From: Neospora caninum Liverpool | Taxonomy: Eukaryota > Apicomplexa > Conoidasida > Eucoccidiorida > Sarcocystidae | Direction: 5' to 3' | Assembly: GCF_000208865.1 (NCBI RefSeq) | Contig: NC_018396.1 | Span: forward strand, 3,467,101 to 3,531,100 | Length of the DNA stretch: 64,000 bases | In this document: in pieces, positions 32,601-43,415 of the stretch | Numbering within the stretch: position 1 is the first letter of the stretch | Layout of the letters: each line of letters opens with the position of its first letter | Notes under the pieces: model-generated | The model's input: only the letters and a program-made list of their open reading frames with translations | Told to the model about the DNA's origin: nothing | Database searches by the model: none | Program-made: the position numbers and the translations under genes

Positions 32601-35246
32601 GTGCGCAATGCGGCCAGGCAGAGAACGGAGAGGGCGAAAGGGGGAAACGATGGACGCGCGGTCGAAAAGCCGGCGAGGCCGAAGGACACACACAGGCAGC
32701 GAGACAAGGGAGACGGCGAGAACTGTGGAGAGATTTGTCACCGAGGAGTCTCGAGTTTGACAGTCCGAGAGACAGGGAAGGCCGGTGCCTCTAGGCGAGG
32801 AAAACCTAAACCTACGCAGCAGCTCTGTCAGCCTAGGGAGAGAGGGGCGGCGATCGGGCGCCGCGCAGGAGCAAGGGAAAGACAGAGTCTCCATCGGCGT
32901 CGAACGTACGCGAGGAAAGACGCGTAGACTCCGGGCATCCAGAGGAAAGGGAGAACAATGAGGAGAGGAATGGCGACGCGCTCCAAGTGGACGAACGGCA
33001 CCTGCAACCTCTGGACAACATCCTCGGTCCCCGGTTGGACGTAGTCCTGACGAGAAGAGCAACGGACCGCCGCAGCGAACCCGAGCGAAACGTGGAAAGG
33101 AAATGAAGCTGTCTCCCCTGGTCCGCACTGTTTTCGTCACCGAGGGAAGAACGCAGGAGGCGACTCTCGTCCAAAACTCTTCTGCATAACTTCCGGCACA
33201 GCACCGGTTCTCCACAGCCTTCCGAGAGAAACGAATTTAAGCATGCGCGCGAGAGGAAAAGCTCGCGCTCGTCCTCCCCTCCTCAACCTCGTGCTTCGGC
33301 TCTTTCCTTCGCCGTGCTCCTTTTTTTCATTTTGACCCTCACGCCGTTGTCCTCGGATTCCCGTCTCGCTACGTCGATGCCAACTGCGTGGAAGTCTAAC
33401 CTCGGTGCGGGCGTTCCCCACAACCGCGAAAACGCGCTGCGCTGCTTCAAGCGGGCGCCGACAAACGAAAAAAGGCGGAGACGCCAGCACACGCCAAGCT
33501 GCGTTACGCAAGAGAAAAAACCGCCACGTGAGGAGCTCCGCGCCTCCTGTCACGTTCTTCTCTGTCTCTGTGTGGTGTCTCTCGGGCTCGCGCTGGATCT
33601 GAAGGTTCCCGGCCTACCGGTTTGTAGAGGGCGACTGCGATGAGATTCGTTTCCACCTGAACCGGCGCAGCGAGGACAGAGCCTTCGAAGGCGAGGAAGG
33701 CGACGAACGCAGCCTTCACGCCGAAGAGGAAGAAAGGCCACACGCGCTCAAGGAAAGCAAGGCGCTGCCTGAGAAGGGAACCGCCGACGACGAAGGCGCA
33801 CGCGTCAGAAAAAGGGGTTTCGTGTGCTAACAGAGCACAGCTACGCCACACGGCACTGGCGGGCGAATCAAAGAGTGAGCATGTGGAAAGCACGAAAGAG
33901 AGACGGAGCAGGAGGCGCGACAGACAGGCCTCACCAGAGACGCCGGAAAGGAGCCTCCACGCAGGCAGCGCCGTGCAACTGAATGGGGAGAACACTTGGG
34001 CGACGCCTTCAGGCTTCAAACCCCTGCGCCACGGAGACAGCGAAGACCCGAGGCCTTTCTCTTCTCGCTGTCTCCTCCCGCAACGTGCATACTGGCGACT
34101 GAGAGGCAAACCGCGAGAGGTTGATCGGCACACAGAAAGGAAAGGGTCGAGTTCGCGGCAGGTACATGCAGAGGGATACGTGCATGTGAGGTGTACACGG
34201 ACCCGGCTGAACTTTACAGAAAAAAGGTGACACGCATATGAACAGCCTAAAGAGCGAAGCACGTCTGTGGCGTTCGTTGGTCCTGCTTACCGATCGAAGG
34301 CGCTGTCGCAGAAGACTGCTGAGTCCACAAGCGGATTCCAGAGCTCCCGGAAATCTGCAACCGTGAGAGGGAGAGGTAACACGCCCCGCGTCTCGTCGCG
34401 TTTGTCTGCCTTCTCTCGCCTCCGTCTCACACTTCCCTCCTCTTTCCTGTCGCATGACTCCGTTGTCTTTCGGCCTCTCGCGGACGCGCCATCCCGCATT
34501 CTGCGGGCCTCCCTCTGCCTCTTTCTGCTTCCTGCCTCTTCGCGTTCCTTCGCGACATCCGTTCATTCTTTCCTTCACTCTTTCGCTTCATTCCTTCCCT
34601 CGCTTTTGTTCTCCCCCTTCGCTTTATTCTTTCCCACTCCTTCATTCCTTCTGCTTCTTTGCTTCGTTCTCCCTTTCGCCCGGCAGCCCTACAGGCAGGG
34701 AGCAGCGAGGCAAATTCGAAGCGCTGGGTCACGCCGAAGATGTCAGTGACGAGGGCGAGGGCAACAGCGCCGCCGACGAAGAACCCACTGGACGCAAAGC
34801 GCGCAGAAAAAAAACTCCGAGAAAGACACTTCTCCCACCGGGAAGGAAGCAGCGAGCAGCGCCACGCAGAGAAAAAGGCCACGGGCAAGAAGGGAGCGCC
34901 CCGGAAAAACGGTCCGACACGACGTCCGAGCAAAACCCGAGAAACGAAAGGCAGCGAGATAGGGCCCTGGAACATCAAAGGCAACGCGCGTTTCCCACCA
35001 ACGAACGTACTGGCCCAACCCCAAGCGTTCCTCGTCTTTGGCCTTGGCAAACAGCACGGCGCTGGGACACCGCTCACGGCAAGAAAGAGAGGCGTCTCCA
35101 AGGCGTCACTCCGATATACGCCGAAAATATGTGTTCGAACAAAATCGAAATTTGAGTACACATACTGAATCGAGCGACACCAACAGATTCACCTCTCTCT
35201 CTATGTAGATATAGATATATGCAGCTACATATATATCTATATGTTG

Positions 35247-35285
<39 letters not shown>

Positions 35286-37410
35286 GATATAGATGTCTCT
35301 ATGCACGCATACGAATCTATCTAGACATGAATATGGATATGCTTGTAGGCACGCCAGGGATTCGTGGTGAGTAGCCTAGCGAGGGTCGTCGGGGGTGAGA
35401 GCGGAGAGGCTGCGGCAACGCCCGTTTCGAGACCAGCGGGTCCGATAGCAGTCGGCCGTTTGAACACTTTCTCCCGACCGCAACGGCGCGCAAGGCTTCT
35501 CTCTCGACACAGACACCCGCGCGGTTTCTGTGGTTGCGGTACTGGCTCTGGAGCTGCGTCGGGCGAAGCTCGCCGCCTCTCTTGACTGTTGCTTCGTGTA
35601 TAAGCCGAGACGCCGCTCGCGTTTCTCGCGTTTCTTCTCGCTCACGTGGCAGTGCGGTGGCCGAGCGGGAGCTGACGCCGAGCGGCGAGGAAGCGCCGGT
35701 GGGTGATCCATTGCATGCGGCTGCAGAGAACGGTCAGAAAGAGAGGTCGGGAAAAGAGGAGATGCGATTGCTCCACTGATTCGTAGGCTCTAAGGGACTA
35801 TTTGTGGTGAGCGCACCCCGAGCGGTACAGGAAGGCGCGACGACAACACAGGAACGAACCGCCCCTGTGGGTGTCGTCTCGCGCTCTTGCAACCTGAGCA
35901 CGGATGCTTCTTGTTACACTTACACAAACGCGAAGAAGGCGACGATGAGAAGCGGGAGAGGCGCCATGCCACCGGGATAGCCCTCAGGCGACGTGGGGAG
36001 CGACGCCCCCGCCCGCGAGGCAGGAGACGGCGTACGTACACCTGGTGAGGCGCCGTATTTGAACAGCTGAAGGAGCGCGACCGCCGCCGTGCAGCCCAGC
36101 GAGGTGAGGAGGAAGTTCGAAGCGTCGCGCAGCTCCTGGAAGCCATCGAGGACGCCGAGGCCAGCGAGGCGCGCGACCTGTGGAAGTCACAAAGAAACCA
36201 GTGCACTCGGGAGGCAAACGGCCATGCATCTAGCGATAAATGTATATATATATATATATAACCATGTATAAATATGTATATTTATATATATAAATATGTA
36301 TATATTTAAATATGTATATATGGACCCAGCCGTGTGCCACGTCGTTTGGAGAGCAAGCGTGCGAGCAGCGGGTCTGGCTGAGCCGGAAAGTCGAGGGGAA
36401 AGGAAGTTGGAGAGCGGAGCTGCCACGACACGATTGCGAAGGCCTAGAAACGCGCGAAACAAAAGGCCTGCATGAGCAGCGGAGCTGTCCGTTGTCTCCT
36501 GGGGCTGTGAGGGAGTCCTTTGGGGCTTCGAGAAGGAGGCAGAAAACACAAATCGGACCGCGAATCGGGAGACTCGAATGCCACGCGAACTTTCTGCATC
36601 TTTTTGCTTCGCTCTCACCGGCCAGAGAGAGACTGTCCGAACCGCCGCGCCTTCCTTCTTGTCCCCGCGACCTCCCGGTCCCTTCCGAGTCGAGGGGGCG
36701 ACGCCGACGGGAATGGCCAGGCTGCATGCAGGAGACAAGAAGGGAATAGGGACAGCCAGGCGAGAAGGGAGTGGAGACAGGCGAAGTGGAAGACGTGCAC
36801 AGGCGAACGCGCGAGAGAGCTTCACGCGGAAGAAAACGGAAGCAGAAAAACGAACCAGGCAGCAGACGCGGAAGGACAAACACCGAAGGGAGCAGGAGAG
36901 GAGAAAAGAGCGACATGTAGACGGGCAAAATAACGCCCTTCTGGAACTCCAGTCCCAGCTGGAGAGAACCAGTCAGTCGACAGCATTGCACAGAGAGTCC
37001 CTAAATGACATAGCCAGAGATACAGAAAAACAGATAATGATGTAAACATAGATAGCTCTCTTACCGACCTAACCCATTCATATACGATCAACTGCATATG
37101 CTTCGCTGTTCAATTTTACATGTGCGTATCGAGACAAATATACGTATATATATATATATATATATATATAGGTATGGGGTTGCGCAGTGTGTACAGGTGG
37201 ATACACAGAGGATTTGAGAGAGTCGTGGGCGCCTGAATACAGCCTGTCTCGCACCGTTCGAAGCGTCGGTGTGGCGTGGCGGAGAGAGAAGCCGAGCTGG
37301 CTGCCTTACCCGCTGGTCCACAGACGCCAGAGATGGAGAAAACTCCCGACTCGGAAGATGAAGAAAACGACTAGGAGCGTGCAGAGCACGTCGGGCGCTA
37401 GGAGTCCCAT
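29658..37410 (-). CDS. TMEM161: TMEM161-family multi-pass membrane protein, at least 12 exons
   Basis: Exons (minus): 37310..37410, 36619..36721, 35924..36177, 34693..34787, 34291..34354, 33618..33768, 32910..33046, 32474..32573, 31938..32081, 31651..31848, 31230..31386, 30202..30592. Every junction is GT-AG and all phases match, giving about 631 residues before the last exon. Similarity to TMEM161A/B is seen along the whole length: N-terminal MGLLAPDVLCTLLVV, the FFVGGAVALALVTD helix, the LAAPVQVETNL segment, the GLRLFLACVAALLLLRRAK helix, ASELQ, and a long hydrophobic helix LLFRLLDLLGLPARLLLLV. About eight hydrophobic segments are visible. TMEM161 proteins are poorly understood; in animals they affect membrane excitability. 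The 3' end is unresolved: the 30202 donor (CTCTG|GTGAGA) can join an exon ending at 29995 (LWRTLLFRAELF) or one ending at 29658 that adds a final helix (VVLVGTLATAAFLFSLA). Exons 9, 10 and 12 carry Ser/Pro-rich loops. Confidence 0.75.
31853..31872. repeat. Poly-G (minus-strand poly-C) run, 20 nt, at a splice acceptor
   Basis: Twenty G on the plus strand. On the gene strand this is C20 followed immediately by GCAG and exon 10 of the TMEM161 gene (starting 31848), so the homopolymer is the polypyrimidine tract of that acceptor. Confidence 0.85.
35203..35294. repeat. TA microsatellite in TMEM161 intron 3
   Basis: Imperfect TAGATA/TATA block with a pure TA core at about 35252-35282, inside the 34788-35923 intron. 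Confidence 0.9.
36240..36322. repeat. TA-rich microsatellite in TMEM161 intron 2
   Basis: TA dinucleotides followed by AAATATGTATAT units, between exon 2 (36619) and exon 3 (36177). Confidence 0.9.
37138..37172. repeat. TA microsatellite in TMEM161 intron 1
   Basis: Nearly pure TA run between exon 1 (37310) and exon 2 (36721). Confidence 0.9.
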
Positions 37411-40400
37411 TTCGCCAGGACACCAATCGGCTGAATGGGGGAAAAAGACAGACGAACAAGTGGGGACCACACGTCAGCTGTGGTTCCCGTGTATAGACGA
37501 GAGAAAAACTTCCAGGTGTCTCGCCAGCACTGCGCCTGGGAGAAAGACAGGTGCTAGACTACAGTTTTTTTCTGTCGATCATGGGGAGGCAGCACTGCTG
37601 CAAGCTGTCCAGGGAGACAGAGAGAGACTCGCGGACAGCGAGCGAAAAAACAGCGTGACGCGTCTTCTTTCCCGCTCTTTTGCCTTGAGAGCCGGAGAGG
37701 GAGAAGGGGAGAGAGGCCAGTGCGGAACGAAAGCGGAAACGAAGCAGAGGAAAATGGATCAAAGCTCAAGACAGGTGAGGGCATATCCCTTCAGAAAGGG
37801 GAAAGGGAAGAGGGGAGAAGGCGGAAAAAAAGACAAAAAGGCTGCACGACGGGGGAGCCCGCCACGGGACGGGGCGGTGCGGCAGGCAAGCAGAGGTCTA
37901 AGGGCAGGTCAAAACGAAACGAAGGAACGCAGGCAACGGGCGTGCTTTCTCTCCTTCTTCTTGCTGAGGAAAGAAGTGTTAAAGGTCGGAAAGAGAGCGG
38001 GAGAACTGGATCGCGTGGGGCTGCTCGCGCTAGCAGCGCGGGCTTCTCTTTGGCGGATGGGAATTGGCCGCCGGCAGAAAAGGAAAGTGTGTCCGCTCGT
38101 GTGCGAGCAGAAACGCGGAGAGAAGCGGCAGGAGAGGACCCGGTCTGTGGAAACAAAGAACTCGAATTCTTGCAGGGGAAATTCCCCTTGCTCATTTTCC
38201 GGGGTTGAGTCGAGAGTCGATGACACTGCCTCGGCGGTCCGGACCTTGTTGAGCAGCGCCTGGAGCGCCTACAAAGACGTGTGTCTTCTTCAGCCCCGCA
38301 AACGGACAGCTGAACAGATGGCGACCCGCCGAAAAGACAAGGTGGAGTTTCTTCTGTTTCGTACGGAATTTTCTCCTCGCATTCCCTGAAGAAATTCCGA
38401 CATTCACTGCTGTCGTCGGCGCATGCGCATGCGGTGTCCCGGAGAAGTATGCCATTCGGGAACACACTCCTCAGTTCCTCTGTTTCACCGCTCACCACAA
38501 ACGACCAATGCAGCTTCTCGATTTCCTCAAATCCGCAAACCGTGCAAACTCGCAAATGATGTGGGTACGGGGGAACACGACGCGCGTAACGGATGCTTCT
38601 GTCCTTCCGTGGATCTGTACAGCCGCACGTGCATGCAGCCTGGTCGACCAGCGGACGACGCTCTGTGAACGAATGGAACTCAAAGGCTAAAGAACTCCTG
38701 ACAGGGATACAGTCAACCCGCGCGGAACCTCTTTGTCACGACGACCGTCCACGAATGAATTTGCAGTTCGGCAGCGGTACGGATGTATACTCAACACCGT
38801 GAACCGGAATCAAAGATTTCGTACGGTATGTGTGCACGCGTAGCGGATCAGTTGCGGAGCAAGCACTGTCGACACGGCTGCCTGCTTAAAGGATTGCATC
38901 GAAAAGGAGCGATGGAACGAGCTAGAGATTCACGATTTGAGACGCGTTCTCTTACCATCCGTTTTGTGGGTGGCCAGTAAGCTTGTAAGAGTTCAGACGG
39001 TTTGCTCGAGCGGCAATTCGACGGGGCTCGCCGGCACGGAGTGTCCCGTGCTAGCACCTGCGAGGCGAGAAGACATACGCAAAGAGAGAATCCCTAAAAC
39101 CGCTCGTGCCTCAGACTTCCTTTTTTGTCGAGCAACAGGTCACTGGATTCGCCCTCAGGGCCTGACGGAAACCAAACGACGGTTTCCGCCGGAGACGTCG
39201 GAGTTGCGGATCCCCGAACCAGAACAGCTGATTCTTGAGAAAGATTTTTCGCCACACGGCCACTCGCGTTTTCATTCTAACGTGTTGGTCGCCTGCGGAA
39301 AAGGAAACGGTGAAAATTGCACGAAACAGGCTCTTACCGCTAACGAACTTCCGCCCGGAGTAGAGGCGCTTCAGCTCTGATGCAGGGATCAGGTTCTTGT
39401 GGCGCGCGAAGTTTCCCCTCCACCCCCGCCCGTCCCTCCCTTAGGACCGTCGTAATACAGCAGCTGTTTGCATGTTAATGCACAGGGGTGGGATTATATA
39501 CTGTATCTCTGTATTAGCATTGGCAGTAGCTAGTGTTAATGTACAACAGGCGGTGTCCATGTTCCACTACTCAGCCATTCCTGGAAGGACGTACCCGCAC
39601 GACGCTGTGACTGGGGCATGAGAATGGCAACTCCACGGCGTCTGAACACGACAATGCCCCGACTTCTTTTTTCAGGGAGACGTGCAACAACGGTGTTCTC
39701 TACCGCTTCCTGGTTTCGCCTCTTAACGCAGACGCTAGAAAAACTGAAAGCAAAATGATCATCTGTTTCTCTGTTAGAGATGCGACGTAGCCTAATGACG
39801 GAAGAACGTAGCAAACGCCATGGCACCGCATCCTACACTAGCTGTTTTCCGCACTGAGTTATCGATCAATCCTGAGGAGCCATTGGAGAGACAGTGTCAG
39901 GGGAAAGAATACCGCTTTAGTCCCGTTTGCAACGCACGTATTCTTGGGCTTCGAGCAGCATGCCCATCCAGAGTGACATACAGTGTATCTCTGTGTGTTT
40001 CTTTTTCGGCGTTCGCTGCTTTTGAGTCTCTATCCTGCTCTCCCTCGGGAGAAAGCCCGGGCAAAAATGGTGTAATTTGTTCTCCACAAAATACTCTCGC
40101 TCTATTGCACCTGGCCACATTTGGCAGAAACTGAACGGAGCAGTGGCGTGGGGGGCTCCCTCCGCACCAGAGTGATCTCGAGTTTCTGAGAATGACGCCA
40201 AAAGTACCATACCCGCACACCCCTTCTGCGGCAGACAGGTCGCCGAAATGTGTAGACAAATCTCCAAACGATCAAAAAGGATGAGGATACCGACGGGTTA
40301 GAGGCTACAAGGCGCGTCTGACAAGAAGCGCCTTCATAAAGATTCACAAGCTGCGGGCGACGATTCATTGAGCAGAGCTCCACAAAACCGGTGCACACAA

Positions 40401-41423
40401 ATGAGCGTGGTTCTCAAGTTAGATAGCAGTTAGTACCAATTAATCAGATACGTAGGAAAGAAAACACACAGCGGGTAGATGCGACGTAAAAGTGAGTTGG
40501 GGCAAGACCGATTAGCACGGGCGGATCCCGGCTCCATTTTCTTTCTGATCAACTCTTTGCTTACAGCATTGCTCGGTAGGCAGAGCAGAGTGTGTGTGGC
40601 AGAGAAGCGAAACGATGACGTCCATTGAGCAAGCAATGTATGGAGCAGAAAGACGGAGACCCTCCGAAACAGTGTGCACGAGCCGCTATACCCACGTAAA
40701 GCTTAAAGTTCCGTTTTCTTGCGTCTTCCCTCTACTCTCTGGAGTCCTCTCTGGACCTTCTCGCAACTGTGAGGTGGGAGCTGAACGCAGCGAAGGAACA
40801 CTCTGCGCTCCAGAGACTCAGCAACTCATGAAACGTTTCCCTTAGGGCTGCGTGTGTGGTGAGAGATGCCTGTGCGGCTGTTCTGCGAACTCTAGAATCA
40901 TCACTAGCACCTGGAAAACCAGGAACAACTTCCGGAAAGTGTTTTTCTTTCGCTCTAGGTAGAAAAGGTGGGAGAGAGAGAGAGGGGAAAAATCTCACTC
41001 CGGGCACACCGGCAGTTTCCACTGTGTCGCCATGTCCTAGGAAACACCGCAGGCCCCACCGGTTTCCATCTCCGTTTTTCGTGGGTTCGCCTGGTCGTGA
41101 GACTTAAAAGAACAAACTCTTAAGCAACGTTCCACGGTCCCTCTTCTTCAAATACGCACACTGCGCCTGAGAAGAAGTGACGGTATTCACACGCACCGGA
41201 ACAGGGAGAACGGCTGAGTGTCATTACACCGCGTCATTTCACGGGGGCTGTGGTTCCGCCGAAAACAGCGGGGAATTCCGTCTGTTTTACAAGCTGCGCC
41301 CTCCTGCGCTGCTCAGTTTGTCTGCTGGTTAAAGACACAGAACGCTGCGGCGTTCTCAGTAATTCCGATCTCTTTCCTGCATGCCGGCTTTTGCCCACCG
41401 CGCATTTCTGCATCGCCGCTCCC
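37411..41423. other. 4 kb region upstream of TMEM161, downstream of PSMB6
   Basis: No gene could be supported. The part next to 37410 should carry the TMEM161 leader and promoter; its minus strand is pyrimidine-rich. A 400-codon open frame on the plus strand (37187-38389) runs antisense over exon 1 and is probably a mirror of this composition. From about 38.4 kb the base composition becomes more AT-rich and only short frames remain. The last few hundred bases should hold the PSMB6 3' untranslated region. Confidence 0.45.
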
Positions 41424-42152
41424 TTACGGGGCGACAGGCAGTTTGTCCCCCTCCACGCATTCCTCGAGCATGTCGTCCTTGGTGATGACGACAATTCTGA
41501 TCATGCCGCCGGAAGAGCCGTCTCTGGAGATCGCGTACGCAACGGATTTTTTCACCAGCTCGACCGCCTCCTGCTGCGTCATGTTGTCTTTGAAGTTCGC
41601 GTCCATGAACGCGCTGATGAACGCCGAACCGGATCCCCCCGCAGTGTAGTTCATGGGCATGAGAGCACCTCCCAGAGGAATGGCGTAGATTTGACCCCCC
41701 TTAACTTTATCGTAGCCGGCGACAATGAGTCCAGCAGTCAACGCGTCCTTGTGCTGGTAGCACAGAGACTGAAAGACATTTGCCGCAGCTTCGACTCGGG
41801 GCTCCTCGCCCTTCGGAAGTTCCTGCGCGTACTGCTGTATGTACAGCTTGACGATCTGGGTAACTGCCTGCGTGTCGGCTGCACTTCCCGAGCGACACAC
41901 ACACATTCTCTCGTGGACTCGGCTGATTTTGCGGGCGGCGCGGTTGACCACGTAGCTGCCGGCAGAGGTGCGCGTGTCGGCGCCGAGAACGACGCCTCCC
42001 TGGAAGGAAACTGCCACGATCGTCGTCCCGGTGGAAACTGGAGCGGATGCACCAGCAGCAGAGGGAACGGGAAGCGCGGAGCGGGGCGCGTTCGCGACGA
42101 CAGGCAGCCCGAGGTCGTCGTACGAGAAGGCGATGCAGGACGAAGACGCCAT
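41424..42152 (-). CDS. PSMB6: Proteasome subunit beta type-6 (beta1, caspase-like site)
   Basis: 242 residues in one exon, ATG at 42152 (GGCGATGGC on the minus strand). Residues 1-42 are a propeptide ending STG; autocatalytic cleavage would expose Thr43 as mature T1 (TTIVAVSFQGGVVLGADTR). In mature numbering the catalytic D17 and K33 are present, together with the GSGSAF and RDGSSGG motifs that hold S129, D166 and S169. Arg45 (CVCRSGSAADTQ) is the beta1 S1-pocket residue that gives cleavage after acidic residues. The protein forms part of the inner beta ring of the 20S core. It is compact, without the insertions seen in neighbours, as expected for a strongly constrained subunit. The frame stays open upstream to 42596, but that extension has no similarity. 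Its promoter is shared with the divergent MED4 gene. Confidence 0.95.
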   Translation of the reverse strand: MASSSCIAFSYDDLGLPVVANAPRSALPVPSAAGASAPVSTGTTIVAVSFQGGVVLGADTRTSAGSYVVNRAARKISRVHERMCVCRSGSAADTQAVTQIVKLYIQQYAQELPKGEEPRVEAAANVFQSLCYQHKDALTAGLIVAGYDKVKGGQIYAIPLGGALMPMNYTAGGSGSAFISAFMDANFKDNMTQQEAVELVKKSVAYAISRDGSSGGMIRIVVITKDDMLEECVEGDKLPVAP

Positions 42153-43415
42153 CGTGGCTGAAATGCGAGGAGAAATGGGGAAAAGTGTAGAGAGCGTGGC
42201 CAGGTAAAAGGGGTGCGTGAAATCAGGTTGCACAGAGAAGACACGGCGGAGAGAGAGCGGCAACGGGGCGGCGCTCCCAGGGGTGTCCAGCGCGGAATTA
42301 CCGGTGCACAACACACACGGGGGAATCGCGCTGAAAATTTCGCAAAGCACGACTTTCAAAGACGTTTGGCACTGAGGACAGGCAAAGAAAACAGCGAATC
42401 GGAGTCCGTTTCTTCTCTCTTGTCTGTCGCTCTCTCGTGGACACGGAGGTCCGAAAGACAAACCTCTGAAGAGCGGCTGGGCGACAGGCTGTGTGTTTTT
42501 CGATGCGGACCGGACGAAACTTTCCCCGAACAACCAAAGTGGTTTTGCGTGACAACTTACCGAAACACACGGTCTGAGATGGCAGAACCCAAACATGCAA
42601 TCTCACGAACGACTGGACGCGACTCGACCACTGTGCAACCTGTTTTCGCAGAACGCCCGGACACACTGCGCATGCGCAGAGGAGACACGAGAAGCGCCGA
42701 CTCGCGGACTTGTCGGGGTTCTCTTTTTCTCGCGAAACTCCGAAAGTCGAGTGAGTTTTTCGTCCGAACCCGTTCTTTTTCCCTCTCAGGTCCATGCACA
42801 TCGCGTACATCCCGGGATCTTCGCCTGGCCGTTCATTTCTCTCGAATTTTGGGCTCCCCCGTCTCCCTGTTTTTAAAGACCTCGAGTAGTGAGCCTCCAA
42901 CAGTCCCGTTTCCTTTCTTTCCCTCCATGTTTCCCCGCTCTTTCCATCTCTTTTGCTTGTGCGTTACCCCCATCGCCCGTATTTTAACGCTATCGCGACC
43001 TCGTCAAGCCGAGCTATCAGAAAGGCTCACGCCGGATCTTCAAAGTTCGGGCAGTCACGCAGGAAACTCGTGAGAAAGGCCCGCTTCGCATCGAGGTAAA
43101 CCGAACGCGCCAAGGGATGCAGAATAAACCCCGGCTTCTCACTTGGAACTTTTGCACCAGGCAGCGGCTCTGCAGCAACGCCGATACGCACACCGTGCCT
43201 TCCGCGCAACGGATTCGAGAAACACTCGTAAGCCTCTTTGCATCTCTTCTCACTTAACGCGTCGATGCAGCAGGTGTATATACATGGCACAAGAAAACAG
43301 CGCTATCTGACGCGCGGTCGCGGGGCGCCTCCACTCAAAGCCCGTCTAGGCACCCCGAAAAAAAGCACAAGATCGGGAGATTCGCGAGGCTTCTTTCCGT
43401 TGGCGGCTCTACACG
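42153..43415. promoter_or_regulatory. Divergent promoter region of PSMB6 and MED4
   Basis: 1.26 kb between the two start codons, with no supported coding exon. Several unsupported frames overlap here. The segment next to PSMB6 would be its leader. No conserved element could be positioned with confidence. Confidence 0.5.
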
